Positions 6,402 to 11,788 of a stretch of 13,399 bases of DNA are shown here, in pieces. Source of the stretch: CAYHDV01 sp047619465 (GTDB lineage: Bacteria; Patescibacteriota; Minisyncoccia; Phycocordibacterales; CSBR16-119); NCBI GenBank assembly GCA_047619465.1, contig JBLHJW010000018.1:1-13399 (forward strand), read 5' to 3'. The notes beneath the pieces were generated by a model, which worked only from the letters and a program-made list of their open reading frames with translations, searched no databases and had not been told where the DNA came from. Numbering within the stretch: the stretch's first letter is position 1; each line of letters begins with the position of its first letter. Made by a program: the position numbers and the translations under genes.

Positions 6402-6879
6402 GGAAATAATATTAGCAGGAGGTTGTTTCTGGGGTCTTCAAAATTTAATTAGAAAACAGCCGGGTGTTTTAAATACTGTCGTTGGTTATACAGGAGGTGA
6501 AACAAAAGATCCAAGCTACAGAAACCATGAAGGTCATGCAGAGGCAGTGTTAATTGAATTTAATGAAAATGAAACGTCATATATAAAAATCCTTGATTTC
6601 TTTTTTCAAATACATAATCCAACAACATTAAATCAACAAGGTAACGACAAAGGGGAGTCTTATAGGTCAGCTATTTTTTATAAAAATCAAAAGGAGGAAA
6701 ATGAAGCTAGAAATTTTATAGACATTGTTAACAAGTCAAAAAGATGGAAAGAACCCGTTGTTACTACACTAGAGAAGTTTAGAGAATTTTATCCTGCAGA
6801 AGATTATCATCAAGATTATTTACTAAAGAACCCAGGAGGCTATACTTGTCATTCTATATATTTCGATAGTTATCTTTAG
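6388..6879 (+). CDS. msrA: Peptide-methionine (S)-S-oxide reductase MsrA
   Basis: 163 residues from ATG 6388, or 161 from ATG 6394; the frame is open to 6376 but that start lies deeper in msrB. Reduces S-methionine sulfoxide. The catalytic Cys is in AGGCFWG near the N-terminus; GYTGG, YRSAIFY and EDYHQDYL are classic MsrA motifs, and a C-terminal GGYTCHS offers a resolving cysteine. The start overlaps the end of msrB by 8-14 bp, indicating translational coupling. GAAGGA at 6378-6383 is one of the few Shine-Dalgarno-like sites in the window, fitting an internal operon gene that cannot be leaderless. Confidence 0.96.
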   Translation: MTMNREIILAGGCFWGLQNLIRKQPGVLNTVVGYTGGETKDPSYRNHEGHAEAVLIEFNENETSYIKILDFFFQIHNPTTLNQQGNDKGESYRSAIFYKNQKEENEARNFIDIVNKSKRWKEPVVTTLEKFREFYPAEDYHQDYLLKNPGGYTCHSIYFDSYL

Positions 6880-6904
6880 ATGGTAACTATAGACGATCAT
6901 AAAT

Positions 6905-6950
6905 AAAGGGATCAAGAGATATTAGTAAGTAATGGCTCCTGACCCCTTTT
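6905..6950 (+). terminator. Probable terminator of msrB-msrA
   Basis: AAAGGGATCA (6905-6914) pairs with TGACCCCTTT (6940-6949) with one mismatch, and the loop region contains a small ATTA/TAAT inner pairing. The right arm runs into TTTTCTTT. It starts 25 bp after the msrA stop. Confidence 0.6.
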
Positions 6951-6988
6951 CTTTAGTATTCTTTCTTTTGGATTAAAGAGAGAAGATA

Positions 6989-7144
6989 ATGAGAAAGGAT
7001 TCTTATTCTTCCTGCCTCTCAAGCAATGAAATCAATAGTATCAATTATCACAATCCGGATCTCGACCCACTTGAACTACGTAGACGCTTACTTAACTATA
7101 TTCAGAAGATGACTTGCGGCAGTCTTGCACTGAAAGGGTTATAA
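6989..7144 (+). CDS. Possible small protein (51 aa), doubtful
   Basis: An open frame MRKDSYSSCLSSNEINS... ends KGL with TAA at 7142-7144, right where a perfect terminator stem begins. The second half (LDPLELRRRLLNYIQKM) would form a basic amphipathic helix. A purine-rich AGAGAGAAG precedes the ATG, but no -10 lies at the 6-nt spacing common here. No family is recognised. The only support is the position of its end against the terminator and a plausible composition; it could be chance. Confidence 0.3.
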   Translation: MRKDSYSSCLSSNEINSINYHNPDLDPLELRRRLLNYIQKMTCGSLALKGL

Positions 7145-7173
7145 AAAAACACGAACTGTGTTCGTGTTTTTTT
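7143..7173. terminator. Bidirectional terminator
   Basis: A perfect 14-bp stem (7143-7156 with 7160-7173), loop TGT, with seven A on one side and seven T on the other, works on either strand. It separates the forward msr region from the convergent gene ending at 7172, whose TAA stop codon overlaps the stem. Confidence 0.88.
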
Positions 7174-7642
7174 ATCCAAGAGCTCGGTCTTTTCCAACTT
7201 CAACCGCATACTTTCTTAACTGTTCCATTAGATCGCTATAGTACTGAACTCCGTTACTTGCTAGTTCATGTAAACCTTCATGACCCATAGCCTCTCCACT
7301 TCCAGCAATAAGCTGCCAGTGGACAATGGCTCCTCCAACAAAGAAGCTCATCCACTCTAGAACTTCTACAGGATTATCCCATTCATCACCGACATACATA
7401 TCTGCCATCTTACTAATTTTCCCTCCCGTTCGTTCGGCTTTTGGAACCACGACTTCAGTCATTTCAGTTTCCTCTGAAACAGCGTGAAGTGCTGCTATTT
7501 GGGCTTCAACGGTTTTATTGATTCCCTCTGCATGTAATCCGAATAAATCTTTCATTACAGATTCGTTGGACTGATAAGTGTCTTGTAATACCTGTGCAAA
7601 CGCATAGGCTTCTCCAATTTTTTTTGCTACTTTTTTATTCAT
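7172..7642 (-). CDS. Uncharacterised soluble helical protein
   Basis: 156 residues from the ATG at 7642; an in-frame ATG six codons upstream is rejected because the -10 box lies between. There is no signal peptide and no clear membrane segment. The sequence looks mostly alpha-helical: residues about 1-70 Ala/Glu-rich, a charged middle (VVVPKAERTGGK), and a conserved-looking second half WMSFFVGGAIVHWQLIAGSG followed by GHEGLHELASNGVQYYSDLM, rich in His, Trp and Glu. A helical bundle is plausible but I cannot assign a family. The stop codon overlaps the bidirectional terminator. Confidence 0.72.
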   Translation of the reverse strand: MNKKVAKKIGEAYAFAQVLQDTYQSNESVMKDLFGLHAEGINKTVEAQIAALHAVSEETEMTEVVVPKAERTGGKISKMADMYVGDEWDNPVEVLEWMSFFVGGAIVHWQLIAGSGEAMGHEGLHELASNGVQYYSDLMEQLRKYAVEVGKDRALG

Positions 7643-7659
7643 ATGCTGATATTGTAACA
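7643..7659 (-). promoter_or_regulatory. Extended -10 promoter, reverse strand
   Basis: On the reverse strand TGTTACAAT (7659-7651) is an extended -10, followed by 8 nt and ATG at 7642, giving at most a one- or two-base leader. Confidence 0.55.
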
Positions 7660-7660
7660 T

Positions 7661-7951
7661 GCTATGAAAATATTTCAGAAGCCAGCGTTATTACTCTAAT
7701 ATTTTAATGGATAGAACATCGTTTTTCGGAGCCCACAATCTGATATCGATTCTTGGTTAGTACACACACAAGGGCTATCACGATTTGGTTATTTCAAAAA
7801 AAACCTCATAGAATTTTTTTTAATATATATACTTATGTTAATAGAGTCATTTGTAAAAGACCAGACAATAAACCGAGAAGCTCGACTTCGTTCACTTGAG
7901 TTTCAAACTGGAATTTTGCGTGAAAAAAGAGTTCAAGGGTTAACACAGTTA
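7661..7951. other. Stretch without a confident gene
   Basis: Between the helical-protein gene and the hairpin at 7952 there is no firm coding region. It holds A-tracts and T-tracts near 7796-7830, a run of alternating TA at 7821-7831, and the doubtful small ORF beginning at 7835. No repeat-module left part was found here, although the hairpin part follows. Confidence 0.5.
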
Positions 7952-8002
7952 CAAAAACCCTGCTCAACGGCAGGGTTTTTGCGTTATCTTCAGCGTACTT
8001 GA
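7835..8002 (+). CDS. Possible small ORF running through the hairpin, doubtful
   Basis: 55 codons: MLIESFVKDQTINREARL... continuing through GILREKRVQGLTQLQK and then the translated hairpin. The first 40 residues have the charged, Leu/Gln-rich pattern of a helix. The last part is simply the hairpin and the tail of the convergent gene, so if real it may be a truncated remnant. TATATA-type -10 matches lie 5-6 nt before the ATG, but the region is all A and T. Low confidence. Confidence 0.2.
   Translation: MLIESFVKDQTINREARLRSLEFQTGILREKRVQGLTQLQKPCSTAGFLRYLQRT
7952..7981. terminator. Hairpin copy G: terminator form of the repeat element
   Basis: A perfect 12-bp stem, CAAAAACCCTGC pairing with GCAGGGTTTTTG, loop TCAACG. 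Both arms carry five-base A or T runs, so it can end transcription on either strand. It sits just past the stop of the reverse-strand flavin reductase. The -35-like loop is altered (TCAACG) and no -10 follows, so here only the terminator function is kept. Confidence 0.85.
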
Positions 8003-8628
8003 GGTGGTCTCCAGAATATCTGCTCAAGGGCCCCATGCTGTGATCCCTTAAGTAGTTTCTTTGCATATTTTTCTCCAGCTTTTTCACATCTTCTTAAAAC
8101 TTTTTTGTTGTTCTGTGTGTGAATGTCTCCACTGTAAATTGCGCCGTAAACTTTTGCTCCAAAATAAAGGAAAACTCCTCGAAGCCAAAAGGAAGGGAAG
8201 GTGAAGAATAAGATTCGCCTTGCCCAATTCGGTGTTCCCCCAGATACAATAAAATATGTACTCAGGTGGTCAAGTTGTCCAACTGGCTGGCCAAGCTTGT
8301 TTTTATTTGCCATGTCTAACCCAAAAAATCTCATTCGATCTATAAAATTTTTAAGATGAGCTGGAACAGAGAAGTTGTACGTTGGAGTTGCGATGACAAG
8401 GCCTCGTGTATTAGTCATTAGTTTTTGAGCTAAGTCTCCAAAATCCTGTTCATGAGGAAGAACCCCCTTGCTGTTTTTATGGTTATAGTAATCGATTGTA
8501 ATGTCTTCTAAATATACCTTCTCTACTTCAATATCTTTTACCTGAGATGCCCCAGCTATAAAATGATCGAGCATGGTGTCGGAGTTGCGCCCTCTAGATG
8601 GTGAGCAGGATAATGCTATTACTTTCAT
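7990..8628 (-). CDS. NAD(P)H-dependent FMN reductase family oxidoreductase
   Basis: 212 residues with a flavodoxin-like fold. The N-terminal MKVIALSCSPSRGRNSDTM contains the FMN phosphate-binding loop (about residues 7-19). TPTYNFSVPAHLKNFIDRM (about 81-99) is the second flavin-contact motif of the NADPH-dependent FMN reductase and flavodoxin-like quinone reductase families. The C-terminal third (SFWLRGVFLYFGAKVYG) is more hydrophobic than usual and may touch the membrane. It likely reduces flavin, quinone or a related acceptor using NAD(P)H; the true substrate is unknown. Divergent from tspO with 99 bp between starts, it may share redox-related regulation. ATG 8628 is set by a -10 box 6 nt upstream. 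Confidence 0.86.
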   Translation of the reverse strand: MKVIALSCSPSRGRNSDTMLDHFIAGASQVKDIEVEKVYLEDITIDYYNHKNSKGVLPHEQDFGDLAQKLMTNTRGLVIATPTYNFSVPAHLKNFIDRMRFFGLDMANKNKLGQPVGQLDHLSTYFIVSGGTPNWARRILFFTFPSFWLRGVFLYFGAKVYGAIYSGDIHTQNNKKVLRRCEKAGEKYAKKLLKGSQHGALEQIFWRPPQVR

Positions 8629-8643
8629 GATTCTAGTATATCA
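8629..8643 (-). promoter_or_regulatory. Extended -10 promoter of the flavin reductase gene
   Basis: Reverse strand TGATATACT (8643-8635), then AGAATC (6 nt) and ATG at 8628. No good -35 match at 17 nt, consistent with an extended -10. Confidence 0.65.
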
Positions 8644-8685
8644 AATATAGGCCATTTTCCCATCTTGGTAGGAAACTTGGTAGAC

Positions 8686-8727
8686 CCCTGCTTAACGGCA
8701 GTGTTTTTGTTTGGTATAGTTATTTCT
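8686..8727 (+). promoter_or_regulatory. Module promoter, copy H, with decayed hairpin
   Basis: TTAACG (8692-8697), 17-nt spacer, TATAGT (8715-8720), 7 nt, ATG at 8728. The stem keeps only CTGC/GCAG before mismatches. The gene upstream is divergent, so nothing needs terminating here; the promoter is kept and the terminator lost. The left half of the module is absent. Confidence 0.72.
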
Positions 8728-9123
8728 ATGGAACAGAGTGTTTGGTACTTACAACTTATAAAACCATCATGGGCGCCACCTTCTTGGTTATTTGGACCAG
8801 TGTGGTCAGTGCTGTATCTCTTAATTGCTATTTCATTTGGTAGGGTTTTTTTGATGTTCTATAAAAAACAGATACCTTTTTTAGTTTTACTACCATTTGT
8901 TCTTAATCTTGTTTTTAATTTTGCATTCACTTCAATTCAATTTGGTATCCAAAATAATTATTTAGCTGCAATTGATATCATCCTTGTGCTTGGGACACTT
9001 GTTTGGGCAATGATTGTTATTTATCCTTTTAAAAAATGGATAACCTTTATTCAGATTCCTTACTTAGCTTGGGTTAGTTTCGCCACGGTCTTACAGGTAA
9101 CAATCACTTTTTTAAATATCTAA
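8728..9123 (+). CDS. tspO: TspO/MBR family membrane protein
   Basis: 131 residues from ATG 8728; the frame is open back to 8665, but those codons are the promoter. Five membrane helices. Family signatures: LIKPSWAPPSWLFGPVWSVLY at the start, then NLVFNFAFTSIQFG and NNYLAAIDI in the middle, and PYLAWVSFATVLQ at the end. TspO proteins bind porphyrins and sterol-like ligands and act in tetrapyrrole handling and oxidative or light stress; which role applies here is unknown. It is slightly shorter than the usual 150-160 residues. It heads a run of four same-strand genes with gaps of 7, 2 and 19 bp. Placement beside photolyase, rhodopsin and msrBA fits a light or oxygen stress theme. Confidence 0.92.
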   Translation: MEQSVWYLQLIKPSWAPPSWLFGPVWSVLYLLIAISFGRVFLMFYKKQIPFLVLLPFVLNLVFNFAFTSIQFGIQNNYLAAIDIILVLGTLVWAMIVIYPFKKWITFIQIPYLAWVSFATVLQVTITFLNI

Positions 9124-9130
9124 AACCCAT

Positions 9131-9598
9131 ATGCTGTATTTAAGTATAACCAACTGGATAGAAGTTATAGGTTTATTTATATTTTTATCTGGTTTTGTTG
9201 TTGGACTCGGAGCTGTCACTGTTATAGATATTCATGGTTTTTTGGGTCGGACATCACCATATTGGACAGAGGCAACAGCTAGAACACATAAAGTTACCAA
9301 GCCAATGATCTGGATTGGAATTTTTCTTACAATACTTGGTGGTTCAATTTTATATCGCGGTGAAATTTTTAGAGGTATAGCACTTACTCATTCTGTTGTA
9401 GCTTTTGTGCTTATAATCAATGGTTTATTTTTGTCTTTTAAAGTAAGTCCTTTTATTTTAAAGAAAGAGAAAGAGGGTAAGGCGAGAGAGCTTTTGCCTG
9501 CATCTTGGCAAAGGAAAATAATGATAAGTTTAATTATCTCTGATATTGGTTGGTGGGGAGGTTTGTTTTTACTTGTAATTTATTTGGTAAATAATTAG
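9131..9598 (+). CDS. Four-helix membrane protein of unknown function
   Basis: 155 residues, with hydrophobic segments near 9-32, 58-77, 83-106 and 130-152. The first cytoplasmic or periplasmic loop carries the distinctive VIDIHGFLGRTSPYWTEATA followed by RTHKVTKPMIWIG; the His and Asp residues near membrane ends recall CopD-like and related redox membrane proteins, but that is only resemblance. The last loop is basic (KKEKEGKARELLPASWQRK). Starts 7 bp after the tspO stop without its own -10 or Shine-Dalgarno site, so cotranscription is likely. A role linked to TspO is inference from position only. Confidence 0.75.
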   Translation: MLYLSITNWIEVIGLFIFLSGFVVGLGAVTVIDIHGFLGRTSPYWTEATARTHKVTKPMIWIGIFLTILGGSILYRGEIFRGIALTHSVVAFVLIINGLFLSFKVSPFILKKEKEGKARELLPASWQRKIMISLIISDIGWWGGLFLLVIYLVNN

Positions 9599-9600
9599 TT

Positions 9601-10113
9601 ATGCGCAATCAAACAGTTGTTGTTAAAGACAAAATGCAAAATAGCTATATATATGTCTTGTCAGAACCAATAGGCAAGAAATTCGACACGTCTTTTAATC
9701 CGGACCTTACACCCAAGCAGATGTTGGCTCTTGGTGTTTTTGGTGGACACTACATGACCGACACACAGAAGGAGTTTCCAAAAGACTGGTTTACAAGGGC
9801 AAAGATGAATTCAGAAAAGCATGATGATTCTCTAAACTATTTTGAAGAGCATGCGTCACAACCACTAAGTGTGTGGAGGAAGAAAGGTTGGATCAATGAA
9901 GATCATGATCCTCGTGGTTGGTTTCAGTGGTACTGTCGTTATTACATGGGAAGGCGTCTTCCAGAAGAAGACTTAAAGCAAATTAATCGCTGGAGGTCGT
10001 ATCGTCGTCATGCAGCTCAAGTTTATAAAAACTGCAAACCTAGAGACATGTTTTGTAGGCCAAAACAACGACAGTCTCTACTGCATTGGGCCTATGATAG
10101 TAGGGAAATATAG
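9601..10113 (+). CDS. Trp/Tyr/Arg-rich conserved-looking protein of unknown function
   Basis: 170 residues, soluble and basic. The start at 9601 is 2 nt after the previous stop; an alternative ATG at 9634 begins MQNSYIYV. Motifs suggest strong constraint: FNPDLTPKQMLALGVFGGHY near residue 40, then Asp103-Pro-Arg-Gly-Trp-Phe-Gln-Trp-Tyr-Cys112-Arg-Tyr-Tyr, then RRHAAQVYKNC, CRPKQRQSLLHWAYD at the end. The density of Trp, Arg and Cys/His resembles nucleic acid or flavin contact surfaces, but no family name can be given. Encoded between two membrane protein genes in the tspO run. Confidence 0.75.
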   Translation: MRNQTVVVKDKMQNSYIYVLSEPIGKKFDTSFNPDLTPKQMLALGVFGGHYMTDTQKEFPKDWFTRAKMNSEKHDDSLNYFEEHASQPLSVWRKKGWINEDHDPRGWFQWYCRYYMGRRLPEEDLKQINRWRSYRRHAAQVYKNCKPRDMFCRPKQRQSLLHWAYDSREI

Positions 10114-10119
10114 ATAGTG

Positions 10120-10132
10120 TATAATACAATTT
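10120..10132 (+). promoter_or_regulatory. Internal -10 box for the DUF1295 gene
   Basis: Consensus TATAAT (10120-10125), then 7 nt and ATG at 10133, in the gap after the previous gene. No good -35. Suggests that the DUF1295 gene can be transcribed on its own as a leaderless mRNA. Confidence 0.55.
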
Positions 10133-10897
10133 ATGGAAATATTAATTACACTCATAGTTTCGCTCGGTATCAACCTGGCGATGTTTGTACCAGCCTTTAT
10201 CTTTAAAACAGATAAGCTAACCGATATATCATATGCTGTCACGTTTGTTGTTGTGGCACTTTTTGGCTTTTTCTCTGGTGATATTTCATTATTGAAAATT
10301 ATATATGTTGGAGCTATTGGCCTTTGGGCTGTTAGACTTGGATCATATCTTCTTATTCGAATTAGTAAAATCGGTAAGGATAAAAGATTTGATGGCATGA
10401 GGGAGAACTTTTTTAGATTTCTTCGTTTCTGGTTTCTTCAAGGGCTTACTGTTTGGGTTGTAATGATTCCAGGAACATATTTCCTAAATAGTTCAGCTTC
10501 AGAAGACATTGTTTGGCCTATTATTGGGTTGTCTGTTTTTCTAGTGGGTCTTTTAACTGAAGCATTTGCTGATTTACAAAAATATAGATTTATTAATAAT
10601 CCTGCAAACAAAGGTAAATGGATCGACTCTGGTTTATGGTCTATTTCTAGGCACCCAAACTACCTTGGAGAGATTATGGTTTGGGTTGGTCTGTACCTTT
10701 TCGTGTTACCTTCTCTTGTTGGAAATTCAATATGGGTTGGACTGATAGGTCCATTATTTATAGCTTTTATGATTATTTTTGTGAGCGGTATTCCTATTCT
10801 AGAGAAGGGTGCAGATAAGATGTGGGGGGCCGATCCTGAATATCAAAAATACAAGAATGAAACTGGTATTCTATTTCCAAGTTTTTTCAAAAAATAA
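10133..10897 (+). CDS. DUF1295 (steroid 5-alpha-reductase-like) membrane protein
   Basis: 254 residues with about six to seven membrane helices. The C-terminal half has the family signature: DLQKYRF, GLWSISRHPNYLGE (Ser172-Arg-His-Pro-Asn-Tyr177), VSGIPILEKGADK, and YQKYKNETGILFPSF at the end. DUF1295 proteins belong to the steroid 5-alpha-reductase and isoprenylcysteine methyltransferase-like membrane superfamily, where the His-Pro-Asn-Tyr segment binds the cofactor. Likely a membrane enzyme acting on a lipid or isoprenoid; no substrate is known. Bacterial relatives often appear in photo-oxidative stress neighbourhoods, which fits the surroundings here. Followed at once by a repeat module. 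Confidence 0.88.
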   Translation: MEILITLIVSLGINLAMFVPAFIFKTDKLTDISYAVTFVVVALFGFFSGDISLLKIIYVGAIGLWAVRLGSYLLIRISKIGKDKRFDGMRENFFRFLRFWFLQGLTVWVVMIPGTYFLNSSASEDIVWPIIGLSVFLVGLLTEAFADLQKYRFINNPANKGKWIDSGLWSISRHPNYLGEIMVWVGLYLFVLPSLVGNSIWVGLIGPLFIAFMIIFVSGIPILEKGADKMWGADPEYQKYKNETGILFPSFFKK

Positions 10898-10899
10898 TA

Positions 10900-11034
10900 T
10901 TAGTTCTAAAGCCCGGCATAAGTTCATAATAGCCACTTCATTCCTTTGCTAACTTAACATTCCACCAAACGACTCAAAATTTACAAACAAAAAACCTGCT
11001 TAACGGCAGGGTTTTTGTTTGGTATAATTTGTTC
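10900..11034 (+). repeat. Intergenic repeat module, copy E (long form, 135 bp)
   Basis: TTAGTTCTAAAGC, then about 45 nt related to copy D, then TTCCACCAAACGACTC, then the hairpin and promoter. It is the only copy with both the long left part and the promoter. The TGTATATACA palindrome has decayed to TTTACAAACA. Fills the whole gap between the DUF1295 stop and the next ATG. Confidence 0.85.
10995..11034 (+). promoter_or_regulatory. Terminator-promoter fusion, copy E
   Basis: Hairpin arms CCTGC/GCAGG flank TTAACG (11000-11005). After a 17-nt spacer comes consensus TATAAT (11023-11028), then 6 nt and ATG at 11035. One A-G mismatch separates the core stem from a five-pair A/T extension. Confidence 0.75.
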
Positions 11035-11499
11035 ATGAGTAAAAAAACAACAAACATTATTTTAGGCATTATTGTAATAGGTGGGATCATTCTTCTTTTT
11101 TTGGGAAGCAAAGGGTCTTCGACCAAAGAACTAATAGTGTCTGATAATGGCACAGAGATTCCATGTTTGCCAAATGGTCACCAGGCCATTGCACAGCATA
11201 TACACCCCGTTATAAGTATTATAGTTAATGGAGAAGAGGAGGTTGTACCCGCAAATGTTGGTATAGATGGTCGTTGCATGAGAGAGGTTCACACACACGA
11301 CACGACAGGAACTATTCATATTGAAACTAAAGAATTAGATACAATCTATAAACTTCCTGATTTCTTTGCTGTCTTAGGAAAGCCAATGGTAAGAGACGGA
11401 TATACCCTGATTGTGAAAAAAGACGGTGAAGAGGTTTCTCCAGAAGATTTAGTTTTTGAGGATCGCTCAATTGTTGAGGTTATGTACACATCTGTATAA
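11035..11499 (+). CDS. Membrane-anchored His-rich protein of unknown function
   Basis: 154 residues from ATG 11035; a TTG two codons upstream lies right after the -10 box and is rejected. Residues about 7-24 form one hydrophobic anchor helix (IILGIIVIGGIILLFLG); the rest should face outside. The soluble domain has clustered histidines: His49, His55 and His57 in QHIHPVISI, then His86 and His88 in EVHTHDTTG and His95 in TIHIE, plus Cys44 and Cys81. This pattern looks like an extracytoplasmic domain seen in other bacteria, also with IHP, HTHD and IHIE motifs and a later DFFAVLGKP; I know no assigned function. Metal (copper or zinc) binding is a reasonable inference. Module copy F begins 27 bp after the stop. 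Confidence 0.8.
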   Translation: MSKKTTNIILGIIVIGGIILLFLGSKGSSTKELIVSDNGTEIPCLPNGHQAIAQHIHPVISIIVNGEEEVVPANVGIDGRCMREVHTHDTTGTIHIETKELDTIYKLPDFFAVLGKPMVRDGYTLIVKKDGEEVSPEDLVFEDRSIVEVMYTSV

Positions 11500-11588
11500 G
11501 TTAAAAATAATCACCATTATTCTTGTTTCATCTAAAATTCCACCAAACGACCCCACTGTATATATAAAAGTAAATACACACCCCAGGG

Positions 11589-11594
11589 TATAAT
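11589..11594 (+). promoter_or_regulatory. Possible -10 box of the candidate RNA
   Basis: Consensus TATAAT in GGGTATAATCTG, not followed by a start codon. Transcription would begin near 11601. No recognisable -35 at 16-18 nt. Confidence 0.4.
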
Positions 11595-11600
11595 CTGCTT

Positions 11601-11770
11601 CGCTTTAAATTCAAAATATTCAATGACAGAAAGAAGGAAATGAATATTTGGAATTAACCCTTTAGGGTTCGCACGACTCCTTTCTTCATTCATCTTGAGC
11701 AAAGCTCAATTTATCACACTCTTGTGGTGTACCTTAAAAATCTTGCTTAACGGCAGGGTTTTTGTTTTTT
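11601..11770 (+). ncRNA. Candidate small structured RNA (about 170 nt)
   Basis: No reading frame is evident. A 15-bp inverted repeat with one mismatch (11608-11622 with 11641-11655) encloses an 18-nt purine-rich loop, AGAAAGAAGGAAA. Then come AACCC/GGGTT with loop TTTA (11656-11669) and TTGAGC/GCTCAA with loop AAA (11695-11709). The repeat-element hairpin at 11736-11763 (11 pairs including two G-U) followed by T-rich DNA would end it. A TATAAT lies upstream. The purine-rich loop could pair with pyrimidine tracts. Family unknown; existence is inferred from structure only. Confidence 0.42.
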
Positions 11771-11776
11771 ATCTGT

Positions 11777-11788
11777 TACAATAGTAAT
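11777..11788 (+). promoter_or_regulatory. -10 box of the GLUG-repeat gene
   Basis: TACAAT (11777-11782), then AGTAAT and ATG at 11789. TTAACG in the hairpin loop (11747-11752) is 24 nt away, not 17, because the spacer has gained bases; the usual -35 arrangement is therefore broken in this copy although the 6-nt start spacing is kept. Confidence 0.5.

Larger units (their letters stand above)
11527..11788 (+). repeat. Intergenic repeat module, copy F, interrupted
   Basis: The left part has TCTAAAATTCCACCAAACGACCCC and a TGTATATA palindrome variant. The hairpin and TTAACG appear only at 11742-11757. Compared with copy B, about 155 nt (roughly 11581-11736) are inserted between the palindrome and the hairpin. 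No clear target duplication is seen at the edges. This is a second module carrying an internal structured stretch, unrelated in sequence to that in copy C. Confidence 0.7.

Noticed and set aside
7833..8087. Reverse-strand 84-codon ORF beginning inside the flavin reductase gene
   Set aside because: It overlaps the well-supported reductase in another frame and crosses the terminator hairpin.
8665..8727. Upstream start for the TspO gene at 8665
   Set aside because: The extra 21 codons translate the hairpin and promoter; TspO proteins begin close to the KPSWAPP motif, which fits ATG 8728.
98..11788. CRISPR array
   Set aside because: The repeats are far apart, always at gene borders, and separated by whole genes rather than short spacers.
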